A DNA stretch of 64,000 nucleotides from Chamaelirium japonicum (lineage: Eukaryota > Streptophyta > Magnoliopsida > Liliales > Melanthiaceae): positions 70,801,978 to 70,865,977 of the forward strand of contig OX393550.1 of the NCBI GenBank assembly GCA_947650365.1, given 5' to 3'. This document shows, piece by piece, positions 53,853 to 64,000 of the stretch. Made by a program: the position numbers and the translations under genes. Under the pieces are notes generated by a model, which was given only the letters and a program-made list of their open reading frames with translations, did no database searches and was not told where the DNA came from. Every line of letters starts with the position of its first letter. Position 1 is the first letter of the stretch.

Positions 53853-54149
53853 GTTTAGAATCTCATAGCTTTTTAGTGATAGGTATTGTTACTTATAAAT
53901 TGTAGGAGTATAGTGAATGTCATATTTTCATGAGTTTTTCTTTCACAAAGCTTATATTTGGGCCGGCCCGAACTCGGCCCAAAATCCGAGAAGAAAAATG
54001 GACTGAATTTGGGTTGAACATGATGTTAAAACTTTGGTCCGAGTTCGGGCTTGGGAGGGCCACCTAGAGTTCGGAGTTCAGGCTGGGTTTGGGCAGACCT
54101 GGACTGACCCAGCCCAGCCTGATTGACAGGCCTATCGATCGCCTTATAA

Positions 54150-54285
54150 TGACATAATGACATCGTTCTTGGTATACAAACACCTACAACACTTATTCTC
54201 AGCAACAGTATTACCCAGGAGAGCCACAACATTATTATCCTCAGCAGCAGTACTACCCACATGAGCCACGATGAGATGATAATGA
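54150..54285 (+). pseudogene. Possible transposase C-terminal tail, right half
   Basis: Reads NTYSQQQYYPGEPQHYYP, then QQQYYPHEPR and TGA at about 54,270. If the element at 48,494-54,133 is removed, it lies about 150 bp from the Gly-rich piece at 48,226-48,355 on the same strand. It is Tyr/Gln/Pro-rich and lacks a defining motif, so the assignment is tentative. Confidence 0.25.
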
Positions 54286-54825
54286 CGGTAACGAGACACT
54301 CTTTGATCCTGCTAGCAACAGCTTTTATATGTGAATATTGAGTCTTTTGCCTACTGACTATTGAGTCAACATCCCAGTCCAGACTATGCATGTTATGGTA
54401 TTTCTTTCACGTTTTCAGCAATTGTATTATTTAATTGAATTGTAGTTGCGTTATGTATTTCAGCTACAATTGTCAGTTATATTTGCATCTAATTAGTAAA
54501 AAAATCTTTCATTTTACTTAAGTTAAATTATTATTTATTTTTATTTTTCAGACTTCTATTAATTTTCTAGAAAAAAATCTGTTTTTTTAATCTTATTTTT
54601 TTCATTTCATTTTTCCTTTTTTTTACTTTTAATATTTTTTTAAGGTTTTTCATTTTTTTAAAAAAAATAATTTTAAATTATTTTTTATTTTTTTTACTAT
54701 TTTTTATTTAAAAATATCCCAAAACTGGCCAAAAGCGAAACCACCGAAACTCGGACCGAAACCACGAAACCTGCCAAAACCGATCCGCCGAGAGATGGAC
54801 CGAAATCGAAACTTTAAACCTTGGT
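54286..54825. other. AT-rich unassigned sequence
   Basis: Long T/A-rich runs (54,480-54,720), then GAAACCACCGAAACTCGG-type motifs at 54,735-54,815, similar in style to the GC-rich ends of MITEs. No matching partner end found. Confidence 0.4.
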
Positions 54826-55205
54826 GTAAACAGCTATTAGACTCGAACAAAATAAAATAAGGGGCATCTCCTGCAATTGTTTTTGTGTTTGAAGCCAAAT
54901 TTTCGTTTCTAAAAAAAAAAGAAAGGCATATCTTCCTCCTATTTCAACATTTATACTTGATTTCCTGCTTCATCAGCTAGAGTTCCATACATTCGGAATC
55001 TTTTTAACTTCTAGTAACTAGTTCAACTTTCCATCACTGATTATAGAAGTATGGAAAGGAAGGTGAGTAGATCCCCTTCGTCTTCAACCATAAAGGATGC
55101 CCCGGGAGGAAGGGAACTTCGATCATATACCATGGGCCTACGATTTCTGCAGGATGTTTATTTCCTACCATAATTTGCAACATCTACTTGATCAATCTAG
55201 ACGAA
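54826..55205. repeat. Diverged direct repeat, copy 1
   Basis: About 380 bp that recurs at 55,735-56,093. Shared blocks: CAAAATAAA.TAAGGGGCA, TTGATTTCCT.CTTC, CTAGAGTTCCATA, GGAGGAAGGG.ACTTCGATC, CATGGGCCTA and CTTGATCAATC. The copies are clearly diverged, so this is an old segmental duplication or the two ends of a lost element. No coding sequence. Confidence 0.75.
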
Positions 55206-55734
55206 GGGGTACAATGTAGGAAAAGTAAAGATAACTAAGGTTGATAGTCGATTATATAAGTAAATACATGTTTGATTGATTGGTCGTGGACCACTTGCCC
55301 AGCCAGTCTATTGTTCTATTTAATATTTATAGCTGCGAAGGGCAGTTACGAGCGGTCTCTTGCCTAGCCTAGCCGGACTATTATCCTATTTATAGATATG
55401 GAGGGCATTTCGAGCAGCTTTGATCAGTTGTTGTTGGCTCTGAGAGTAAGATAACTCCTGCTCAATGTGCCAACTATTCGGTGTCCCCACTATCTCGGTC
55501 GAGACTCGAGTTGCACCATGTCCTGAGGTAATCATGAGTTCCTGAGTAATTGTCGGTTGGTCGTTGACATGATGTGTCTTGATTGGCTTGAGGAGTCGAT
55601 CAGGATCGCCTACATGTTTGCGTATCTTTGATCAGTCAGCTATGAAGTTTACTCGGTTGTGTGTTCAGCTTCTTCCGATCTGATAATTAACCACGCGTCC
55701 AACGAACAACAAACACAGTGTACTTGGATTTTAT
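55206..55734. other. Spacer between the two direct repeats
   Basis: Contains a further local duplication: CAGCCAGTCTATTGTTCTATTT at about 55,299 and CTAGCCGGACTATTATCCTATTT at about 55,362. No gene or primer-site/polypurine arrangement that would make the flanking repeats LTRs. Confidence 0.45.
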
Positions 55735-56093
55735 AGTCTAAACACCTATTAGACCCAAACAAAATAAACTAAGGGGCACCTCCCAAATTTTTTGTGTGTT
55801 TGAAGCTATATCTTCCTCTTATTTTGGTAATATTACTTGATTTCCTACTTCGTCAACTAGAGTTCCATATAAATTTGGGACCTTTTAACTCCTTAGTAAC
55901 AACAGCAACTATCCATCTCTGATTACAGGAGGATGGAAGGGAAGCCAAGCAGATTCCTTTTTGTCTCCCACTATAAGGTATACCCAGGAGGAAGGGGACT
56001 TCGATCGTATATCATGGGCCTAATATTTCTGCCAAGATGTTTCTTAAGCCTCCTACCATCATCTGCAACAGCAACTTGATCAATCACAGAAGT
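55735..56093. repeat. Diverged direct repeat, copy 2
   Basis: Partner of 54,826-55,205 in the same orientation, about 910 bp downstream. Confidence 0.75.
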
Positions 56094-56931
56094 ATGAGGC
56101 AACAATCACCACCTTCCCTCTATTAGGAGCACTAGAATTTAAGGAATCTAGTTGACAGCTTGCAGCTGATCCACCATCGGCTGCACCACCTAATCTCCCA
56201 TCGACACATGGAGGATAAGGAAGAAAAGACCATCGGTAGTAAACTTCAACAAAATGAAGTCGTCATTGTCTTAATGGAGAATAATATGAAAGAGATTACT
56301 TAGTCAATCGAGAAAGAAATTATGATAGATTACTATCGACAAGTTTATTAGTGATAAGGATGAGTGTAACAGGTGGGATTAAATGAAGGACACTACTAAA
56401 AACTCAAAGAAAGACCCACCTTCAGGAAAAGACATCATCGAGTACCCCAGTTGGTCCAAGTATATGGGATTGAGGGATTCCATCTTCTCCAAACGAGTAA
56501 CATCATCAAAGATCAATAGACTCTGTTAATTAGTATATCAATCAATAGATTATTTCTTCAAAAAAATCATTTATCTCCTCAAGAAACCTCTTAGGAAACA
56601 TAGATTTAAAAAGCATACCCATCCACCAAAAATCCACACTTATATTAGCGTCTACATCTCAACATGTAATTCAACTAAATTGAAATTCCCTGTAATATAG
56701 ATTCCTTGTTTCAAAAAATAAGAAGTTGCCATCTTTACAAATAATTCTTCAAAAAATTTGAAAATACATGCACCAAGGGTTTCTTGTTTGATATAACAAA
56801 TACAGGTGGGTTAGATAAGGACACATTTATCATCTTTAAGAAAAATGTCTAACAAAAATAAGTTGGCCTACTCAAGAAATGTCGAAAATAACAGATAGCA
56901 CATAAAACTGCATAACAACAAAACAACATAC
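56094..56931 (-). other. Intron sequence next to exon 56932-57609
   Basis: AT-rich, no recognised element. The donor site CCAG|GTATGT of the exon lies at 56932/56931 on the minus strand. Confidence 0.6.
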
Positions 56932-57609
56932 CTGGAAGCACGTATGTAGACCAAGCAGGAACTCGTTCCAAAGCCCCATTGGGGGTATTAAAATACACCC
57001 TGTACCTGCTTCCATGTGGAATGGCAGGCATATATTTCTTTAACCATGCTTTTCGCCCTCTCCGCATTTCTATCCAATATGGAATCGGAGGTTTCTTTGC
57101 TCGAAACCTCTCACGTGATATTGGATCATTTATAACATTGTAAATATCAAATTCCTTTCCATCGTCAATGACATCGTAAGAAGGTAAGTTGCTAGCAAAA
57201 TCATTCTTTTGGGTTTCTTTCCATGCCTTGTATCTTGTCTCAGCATCAGGTATGTCACCTAGCTCTTCTTCTGTCTGGGGACCATTAGGGCCAAACATTT
57301 GTTCGTATAGCTTAGCAACCATCTCTAAACGAGATCTTCGAGTGATAACCTCACCAGGTTCCCAATATTCATCATTTACTCTTTTAAGTAATTCTACAAC
57401 ATCCACACCATTGTCACCTTTATCATAGTCATCTACATAATTGTACTCCTGAAAATAATACTCATCTGCGTCTTCACCCTCCCTGAGCTTATCCTCAAGA
57501 ATGATAAACCAATAGCCAAAATCATCGCGTCCGAAGTGTCCCTCTCTCGCACTGTTTTCTGTAGGTGACCATCCATTAAAATCACCGACAATTGAACAAT
57601 ATCGAGCAC
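56932..57609 (-). CDS. SBE3: Starch branching enzyme (SBE3-like), large exon with carbohydrate-binding module
   Basis: A 678-bp exon, two leading bases then 225 codons and one trailing base. It encodes GARYCSIVGDFNGWSPTENS, FGYWFIILEDKLREGEDADE, YFQEYNYVDDYDKGD, EQMFGPNGPQTEEELGDIPD, IPYWIEMRRGRKAW and PHGSRYRVYFNTPNGALERVPAW. This is the N-terminal CBM48-type glucan-binding module and linker of the divergent plant branching enzyme 3 (Arabidopsis EMB2729 type), which carries an unusually long acidic insert compared with SBE1 and SBE2. Branching enzymes cut alpha-1,4 glucan and re-attach it by alpha-1,6 bonds in plastids. Acceptor is AATATAG at 57610, donor GTATGT at 56931. The frame is intact. 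Transit peptide and first exons were not found upstream. Confidence 0.93.
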
Positions 57610-58110
57610 CTATATTCAATGTTATGAAATAAGTAAGTAACAATATTTAATATCTTTGCTTACAATACCACAAGTTTGCTTCCACAGAAAAAAGTTGAAA
57701 TCTCCAGCACTAATTAGTACAAGCTTGATGCACCCAAAACAAGCAAATTCTTTAAGAACCAAGTAGCAGTAATAATTGGTTGCAGAAATAATAATGAGAC
57801 ATGAAAAATTTGCAAAAAATAATAATAATAATATTTTATATCAGGTCTTTGCAGAATATATACGAAAACTGAACATGTAAATCATTTTGTAAGTAGAACT
57901 ATAGGATTCTCACATGTCATTTTTCTCATTGATAAATCAACGGGAAATGGTTTAGCTCGCACAAGGAACACTAAATAAAATAAAATTATGCAAACAGTCG
58001 GAAAAAAAGGCAGATCATAAAGTTGTAACAGCAGTACTTGAAGAAAAAGAAAGTGCCTACCAATGTTAATAAAACAGCATGTCTGTTGTGCAATTTAGGT
58101 GCAAACAACA
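57610..58110 (-). other. Intron sequence upstream of exon 56932-57609
   Basis: AT-rich. I looked for the preceding branching-enzyme segment (the HRxVxHRVDFxEWAP region) on the minus strand here and up to 64,000 and did not find it. Confidence 0.55.
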
Positions 58111-58302
58111 CATGTGACCGCACAAGTAGTTGTGCGGTGGCATGTGAAATTTGTGCACTTTTTTAATTTTTGATTTAAAATACCAAAATCCTAAAAAAAA
58201 TCTCAAAAATCACCAATAAATTTATGTGAGAAGGCTAACAAAAGAAAAATATTCATCTCATTTAGAATAATTAGTACCATATGCTTTTGTACGGTCACAT
58301 GT
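58111..58302. mobile_element. Small MITE-like element
   Basis: 192 bp with inverted termini ACATGTGACCGCACAAG and, in reverse, ACATGTGACCGTACAAA. It is AT-rich inside and non-coding. No clear target duplication, so the family is open. Confidence 0.5.
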
Positions 58303-58353
58303 ACGATATTGGTATTTTTTGTTTTATTTTAATTTTTTAGTGGATTGGGGGAC

Positions 58354-58560
58354 TTGTTGAGTGCCGAGACAGCAATGGCACCTCGGACTTTGTCTTCAAG
58401 CGCTAAGGATAGGTCCTTGGACTTGTTGAGTGGCGAGGTAGCGATGGCACCTCGATCTTTGTCTTCGAGCGCCAAGGATAGATCCTTGGACTTGTTGAGT
58501 GCTAAGACAGCGATGGCGTCTCGGACTTTGTCTTCGAGCGTCAGGGATAGATCCTTGGAC
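58354..58560. repeat. 69-bp tandem repeats, three units
   Basis: TTGTTGAGTG starts at 58354, 58423 and 58492. Each unit has GGCACCTCGGACTTTGTCTTC (with changes) and AAGGATAG.TCCTTGGA. Shorter partial units with GACTTTGTCTTCGAG continue to about 58,750. The unit is a multiple of three and stop-free, so the 77-codon frame over it is not evidence of a gene. Confidence 0.85.
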
Positions 58561-58775
58561 TTTGTCTTCGAGCGCTAAGGTTGTCTCCTTGGACTTTGTC
58601 TTCGAGTACCAAGACTATCTCCTTAGACTTTGTCTTGGAGTGCCAAGATTGTCTTCTTGGACTTTGTCTTCGATTGCCAAGGCTGTCTCTTTAGACTTAT
58701 CGTATGCTGAGGCGGCGATGGGCCGATGGCTACCTCGGACTTTGTCTTCGGCTATTGAATCTTCAAGCAATCTGT

Positions 58776-59278
58776 AATGCCTGAGGATGTTTAAGGATTG
58801 TCTGTCTCCAATCCCTTGATTGTCGGTTGAATCTTCAGGTAATTTGCAATGCCTGAGGATGCTCGAGGGTTGATTGTTTCCAATCCCTCGGTTGTCGGTT
58901 GAATCTTCAGGCAATCTGCAATGCCTGAGGATGCTCCGGCGTTGCCTGTCTCCAATCCCTCGATTGTCGATTGAATCTTCAGGCAATCTACAATGCCTAA
59001 GAATGCTCGAGGGTTGGTTGTCTCCAATCCCTCGGTTGTCGGTTGAATCTTCAGGCAATCTACAATGCCTGAAGATGCTCGAGGGTTGGTTGTCTCCAAT
59101 CCCTTGGTTGTCGGTTGATTCTCCAGGCAATCTGCAATGTCTGAGGATGCTCGAGGGTTGGCTGTCTCCAATCCCTCGGTTGTCGTTGAATCTTCAGGTA
59201 ATCTACAATGCCTGAGGATGCTCGAGGGTTGGCTGTCTCCAATCCCTCGGTTGTTGGAGTCTTCGGGTGACTTCTTTC
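58776..59278. repeat. 72-bp tandem repeats, about seven units
   Basis: AATGCCTGAGGATG (or near variants) starts at 58776, 58848, 58920, 58992, 59064, 59136 and 59207. Each unit holds CTCCAATCCCTCGGTTGTCGG. Both strands are open (113 and 171 codons) because 72 is a multiple of three. The array lies in the internal region of element F. Confidence 0.92.
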
Positions 59279-60004
59279 GTTCCGAACATCAATCACGATA
59301 TAGAGATCGGAGGATGATGAGGAACCGAGAGGTTCGAAATGCTGCGAGATCGGAGATGCTAAGCCAGCTCGTTGATACGCTCCCAGACTGTCTGTCTAGG
59401 AGGGATGGGCGATGGTCCTCTCGAAGGAAGTTAAAGGTGTTGCCGAGAGGTGTCAACGACGGATCGTCTGAAAGGAGCGAGGACGCGTCGCGCGACCAGT
59501 GGACGTTTGCGGCGGCTGACGTCAGAAGATTCACTCCCGCTTCGACGGTGATCCGTCGGATAGTCCCTTTCCACCATGAAAGCAATATTCTGCTTCATGA
59601 GAGTGAGAAGTGAAGGTCCTCCGTCGAGATTTTGTATGTCGCAAGAGGGTCTGCAACGGGAGAGACGTGCGCTTTCCCCAGACGTTGAGAGGTAGCATCG
59701 GCGTGCGTGTTGGGGACATTGTCGAGGTTGAGCTTGAGCGATGCGGTCAGCCGACCGATGACTCCGCGAGTCCATAGCAGGTTGTTCAGGATGTTGACTC
59801 GTCGCATACCTACGACTCATTGAATGAGTCATAGGATGTTGAACGTCCTGGTGTAGATAACTTCCCTCTGGCTAATCTACAGGTCATGTCTTCGCCATTC
59901 AGGTACAGCGAGGGAGACAGACGTGTTGCTCAAACTAGTCAGTAGTTGCAGCGTGACCGATAGGAGTTGGGAAGCTCAGAAGTCGCAGCTCGATTGGGAA
60001 GGAT

Positions 60005-60022
60005 CCCATAGACGGCACCAAA
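60005..60022 (-). other. Primer-binding site of element F
   Basis: Minus strand TTTGGTGCCGTCTATGGG directly after the LTR end. It resembles the TGGCGCCGTCTGTGGGG-type primer sites of plant gypsy elements with two or three changes. Confidence 0.6.
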
Positions 60023-60023
60023 C

Positions 60024-60701
60024 TGTGGGGGGAAATTACGACCGCCGTACGGTTTTCCGCCAACAATTGATTGATGGTTGTCTTCGAGTGCGGTGCACTG
60101 TAGAGTGCTAACTGTCGTCTGCTGAGCTATCATGCAAACACTGTTGAGTAGCGAGAATGAGAGAGTTAAATAGTTAACACAGGATGTGGTGACAAAGTTC
60201 GACCGAAGCCTACGTCTCCGTGCAGTAAGACACAACCTTTGAATCCACTATCTCTGAAATGTAGAGTGACCTCGATAGGCCAATTGTCACTTGTACTAAG
60301 AAAAGAAAAAAGGGGGATAGAAAGGGAGATCCACCCTCAGCCAGAGCTCCGCAACTCTTAATAACTGAAAAAGGTTCTCTGAGATGGAATTTGGGATCTC
60401 GAACGAGGATCTTTTTTTTTAGATTACGGATTTAGTCTGCTATTTATAGAGGTTTTGGAACACCCGGGGCTTTGGAAATATCTTTGGGGTTGTTTATTAG
60501 GCTCTGGACTGCCTTTATGGGCCCCATGCAGGACTAGCGAGTTCCATTGTCATCTCTTTGGGCCCCAGACAAGGTTGGCGTGTCCCACTATCATCTCCGC
60601 GGGCCCCAGACAGGGTTGGTGGGTCCCACTGTCAACTTCACGGGCCCTGGGTAGGGCTGGCGGGTCCCACTGTAGGGCGTTAGCCAGATTTTACACCAAC
60701 A
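60024..60701 (-). repeat. Element F 5' LTR
   Basis: 678 bp, in sense starting TGTTGGTGTAAAATCTGG and ending TTCCCCCCACA. A minus-strand TATA box TCTATAAATA lies at 60441-60450, and CTCTGGCTGAGGG-type GC-rich sequence follows. TG...CA ends, TATA box and adjacent primer site all agree, although no second LTR copy is present in the window to confirm the limits. Confidence 0.7.
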
Positions 60702-60798
60702 GCATCCTCAATTGTAATAAAAGAAATAAATAGAATCTACTGCTTAGTGATAATTAATAGGACAGGCTAAAAAACAATTAACAATAAACAGGTTTGCC

Positions 60799-61965
60799 TG
60801 ATGCGAGTTTAGAGCGGGTTCACCTGAAAGGGTTCGCAGAAGCCCGTACAGGAGTCGTCTTGCAAGGCAAGAGTGAGTGCCCTTGAAAGCCTTGACTATA
60901 GGTTGGGTGCCTTCAATACCTCAAGTGCAATAAAGTGCAGCTCTCAGAGCCAAGGGGTGAAATATCAAAGCTCTTAAAAGTTGTGAGTCTACTGCCCAAA
61001 GCACACAAAAGGCAATACAGCAGGTCTCTAGTATTGTCACAGTCGATGTCAGAAAGGGACACAAAGGGGGTCTTTTAACCACTCTAAATTTAGACCAAGA
61101 TGCAAAGAGGAGGTTCAGGCTCGGCTCGCTTTCTTTGCGGGCTGAAGGTCCGAGATCGGGTCAGCTGAGAGGTGGCCGGCAAGGCCTGACCACGGGTCAG
61201 GCACGACGGGTGGTGTCAATGGGCCGGGATGGGCTAGGTCGAGCTCGGTGACTAGGCTGCAGCCGGACGGCGGGCTGCTAGGCGGGTCGCAGCAGGGCTG
61301 CAGTTCGTAAGCGGCCGATAGGGCTAGGCTGGTCTCGTAGGCCCCGCAGCAAACACAGAGAAAAGGAAAAGGAGATGTAGAGATGGGATTGGATTGTGCT
61401 TCACGCACGGACCTTCGGCGATCGGGCGACTCTTGTGCAGAAGAATAAGAGGGGAGGAAAACAAGAGAGCCCATCGCAGGAACCAAAAACAGGTGCCAAA
61501 TTTTTCTTATTTTTTTCATTACCTTACATTGGGAGATTAGATATTCTTAAATAACCAAACGGCCATCAATGCAGATAATTCATCTCTTATAAATCAGGAT
61601 TACAGTTATTCGAAATTAAAACTCAGATCTAACTACCATAACTAGATTATCCCATCATAAAAGCTTTGGATCTCCTTGGATGACACATCCAATTGTCGTC
61701 CGAATGGCGGCGGGGCAAGGCCGGCGGCGTCCTGCATCACATCCCCTATGATAAAAAAATAATTAAATGATGGAATAAAGAATTACTTTTGCATGTGTTT
61801 ACTGTTGATTCATCCTCTTCCCCCATCATTGGTGCCGACCCCAACAAACCCTAAGTGCCAACTCCTAGTGGTCTATCTCTACTCTCCCCTCTCTATCTCT
61901 CTCGATTTATATCTCAAGGCGATGATCGTTTGAAGATCCGCAGGTCTCGTAACCATCCTGCATCA
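60799..61965 (+). repeat. Candidate relic LTR
   Basis: The segment starts TGATGCGAG, ends CCTGCATCA, and is followed at once by ATTTGGTATCATGGCC. This is the same end-and-primer-site arrangement as in element A (GCATCA, then AGTTGGTATCAGAGC). Its length (1,167 bp) is close to that of A and C. The interior is not clearly alignable by eye, and no partner LTR is seen, so this rests on termini only. Frames inside (61,115-61,519) are unrecognised. Confidence 0.35.
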
Positions 61966-64000
61966 ATTTGGTATCATGGCCAGGTTTGATGGATTCCGTC
62001 GTTCATCGTCTCCACCGTCGTTATTCCCCATCAACATCATCTTCACCATCACCGGATAACCACAGTTGGCACTAAAATCACACAAAAAAAAAAAAAGAAC
62101 AGATGAAGAAGGGCATCGACAATAGCACCCTCGAGCATGGCAACCAGCCACTAGCCCTGGCCTAGCTCTGTCGGCTCTCTCCAGCCCCGGCATGGCCCTG
62201 CCAATCACATGCAGCAGCAGTCCCCCCCCCCCCCGATGGCCTCTATTGGACCTTGCTCCGACTACCATGGCCATGGCTGGGCTTGGATCTGCTCTCTCAG
62301 CCACAAGTCTCCCATCACGACGTTGTCTTTGCTTGCCCACACGACAGAAAGAAGCCTCTCCCCTCCCCCCTCTCTATCTCTCTCAGTTCTATATCAAAAC
62401 GACGATCGATTAATTGCATTCAACGCCTAATATGATTATAGAGGATGTACCTATAATCGCATTCAACTGATCTTGGGTACATATTTTGACTATTTTACAA
62501 TCCCTTCACATATTATAAACATTGAAGAATAAGTAAACCGTGTGTTTTAAGATTGTCCAATATAGATAATTGCTAGATTTCTCGGTATTAGGAGATTAAT
62601 TAATCTATGGCATAACTTTGTACCTTTACTATGAAAATTTTTGTTCTATTTCATGGTTTATATTATTCTCAGAAATTATCTTATAGATTCAAGAATTTAC
62701 ATAAAATTCTTCTTTATTTCACTACAATCTTTTACTATAATTAGGCTACCCATTAATCATAAATAAAAAAAAATGCTACATGGAGTTGATTATTCCAAAA
62801 CGTTTATGCCTATTTAGTTAGCAAATAGATGTAGAACCTCATTTTAAGTCATTATCAGGTAGGATAATCAATATGATTGTTATTTGTGTTTTGGCAGTAA
62901 ACCAGTAACTACTTCCCAGTCCTTAAGCGATGGCCTAGTAGAAGTAGTAGTTCCTGTACATGTCTTCATATGCTATGTTCACCATGCCATTAAGCCCAGG
63001 AGCTGCAGTCGATAAAAAAGAGTCGACTGACCATCAAGGTTAAACCTGATTATTACAATAATATGGCATCCTCTCCACCAAAGGTGTGAAATGATTTAAG
63101 TAACACCTCAGCATAGTGGGGGCACCATCTAAAAAATCATCAAGGAGTACCAAGCTTTAGCTTACCTTTCATATTCATGGGACCAAGTTGTATCTTCAAC
63201 AGTCTAATTACATAGAATCATAATCATGGATAATAAAACTGCATATCAATATATCTTAAAGGCTGTGCAATGGTAATTAGAACAACCACACACCCACAAG
63301 AGTTGAATTATACTAAAAGATTTTGGAATATCACAATTAACATGGCAATGCAGAAACGGTGAAAGACAAAAGTGTCGACAAATCGTGAAACAAGGAGCAG
63401 ATGCCTCAGCATGCGATAATGAGAGCTTGTCAATACATCACAAATGTCTCAATAATGTGAGAATGAGAGGATGAAAACAGCCTAAAGAGTGTGATAATGA
63501 GGGATGGAAACCAAAGGGCACAATTGTGCGGCAATGGAGATAATGAACAGGAAGGGCAACTACTGATCAATTAGCTTATCAAAAGGAATACAATCATCAA
63601 AGAGATAAAGAATGAAATTGTCGCATGATCCAATTATCAATTCTTTCGCGGAGATTGCAATGCTGGGAAAAAAACAAATGGTAAATAAGGACAACCCAAA
63701 AGATAAAGAAAAAGAGATGAAGGGTGAATATGAATGAAGAGCCATTAAACAAACGAGGGACAATCTTTATGAAAGGACAAGATGAAGACAGAAATTACAA
63801 TTAGTCAACCAATTTTACCACAGTATAAAAGAAAAGGCATATCTAGGATGACAGATGAGCAAATAGTACGACAGAGAGAACTATTTGATAGTTAGAGCAC
63901 AAACCAAATGTATAATTCCAAAGCAATTGCACCCTCTTAGACCTAAAATTCTAATTAATTGGTTCAAAGTTATGTTTTGAAATAATTTATGGAGTGTTTG
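61966..64000. other. No gene recognised; unassigned sequence to the right edge
   Basis: 62,080-62,410 contains an A-run, a C-run (62,221-62,234) and a repeat of the CTCTCTATCTCTCTC...GATGATCG motif already present near 61,890. From 62,420 the sequence is AT-rich. A short minus-strand stretch at 62,960-63,010 reads GLNGMVNIAYEDMYRNYYFY before a stop, but I could not connect it to any family. No branching-enzyme exon was seen. Confidence 0.45.

Larger units (their letters stand above)
48494..54133. mobile_element. Older MITE-like element split by the copia insertion
   Basis: Left end GACTGTCAATTGGGCTGGGCT (from 48496) and, in reverse, right end GGCCTGTCAATCAGGCTGGGC. The flanks are ATCGGTCGCC (48484-48493) and ATCGATCGCC (54134-54143), an 8-10-bp duplication with one change, consistent with hAT. 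The interior is made of GGGCCGAGCT/TTCGGGC-type motifs. The copia element at 48786-53852 landed inside it. Without that, it is about 570 bp and non-coding. Confidence 0.65.
58345..60701 (-). mobile_element. Element F: partial gypsy element, 5' LTR and internal start
   Basis: Minus-strand sense. The 5' LTR is 60024-60701; a primer-site-like TTTGGTGCCGTCTATGGG follows at 60005-60022. Downstream (lower coordinates) is a gag-like, Arg/Ser-rich region in several shifted frames (59,431-59,832), then tandem repeats of 72 bp and 69 bp. No protease, RT or integrase and no 3' LTR are visible before 58,345, so the element is truncated or a large internal part is lost. Confidence 0.6.

Noticed and set aside
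58615..59296. 171-codon repeat protein on the minus strand
   Set aside because: Direct product of the stop-free 72-bp array; the opposite strand is equally open.
61115..61519. 134-codon minus-strand frame with a possible signal peptide
   Set aside because: No homology recognised; lies within a candidate relic LTR; hydrophobic start likely chance.
62950..63015. Possible exon reading GLNGMVNIAYEDMYRNYYFY on the minus strand
   Set aside because: Short, no convincing acceptor and no family match; does not correspond to a branching-enzyme segment.

Overview
This is nuclear DNA from a flowering plant. The evidence is split host-gene exons with GT-AG introns, Ty1/copia and Ty3/gypsy LTR retrotransposons with plant-type primer-binding sites, a plant LINE, and MITEs of the hAT, Mutator and Harbinger types. 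I cannot name the species. Prokaryotic features (operons, ribosome binding sites, CRISPR arrays) are absent, and I saw no tRNA or rRNA gene.

Only one host gene is recognisable: a starch-branching-enzyme gene of the SBE3 (EMB2729-like) type on the minus strand. Four exons are visible at 56932-57609, 40395-40567, 40236-40325 and 9635-9710. They join in phase and give a continuous protein running from the N-terminal carbohydrate-binding module into the catalytic barrel. The intron between the two middle exons is 69 bp, while its neighbours are 16.4 kb and 30.5 kb and are filled with transposons. The 5' exons and the exons for the catalytic residues lie outside the window or were not found.

Layout. 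1-1844: decayed 3' end of a LINE. 1845-9634: relic LTR and gypsy pieces plus a Mutator-like MITE (6678-7744). 9711-40235: a giant intron holding a three-level nest. Element A (11808-38307, TSD GGATG) is a non-autonomous gag-protease element. Element B (16160-37454, minus, TSD CCGAT), a Tat-lineage gypsy element, is inserted in A's 3' LTR. Element C (23836-28249, minus, TSD GTTGT), a relative of A, is inserted in B's integrase. B also carries an antisense plant-mobile-domain gene, itself broken by a MITE. 38666-39714: nested hAT-like MITEs. 40568-56931: the second large intron, holding a solo LTR (41057-43667, TSD CCGAC) with a 65-bp tandem array and a Mutator MITE inside it, a chromovirus remnant with an intact chromodomain reading frame, a Harbinger/Tourist MITE, and a copia element (48786-53852, TSD GTTTA) sitting inside an older hAT-like element. 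57610-64000: a small MITE, a decayed gypsy element with its LTR at 60024-60701, and unassigned AT-rich DNA.

No retroelement here has an intact full polyprotein; each shows stops, frameshifts or deletions. The least expected signals are: (i) an uncharacterised reading frame of about 280 codons shared by elements A and C, whose two copies differ mostly at synonymous sites in the part I compared; (ii) an LTR in element C that has absorbed a copy of its own primer-binding site; and (iii) the antisense mobile-domain gene, with an apparent 80-bp intron, in element B.
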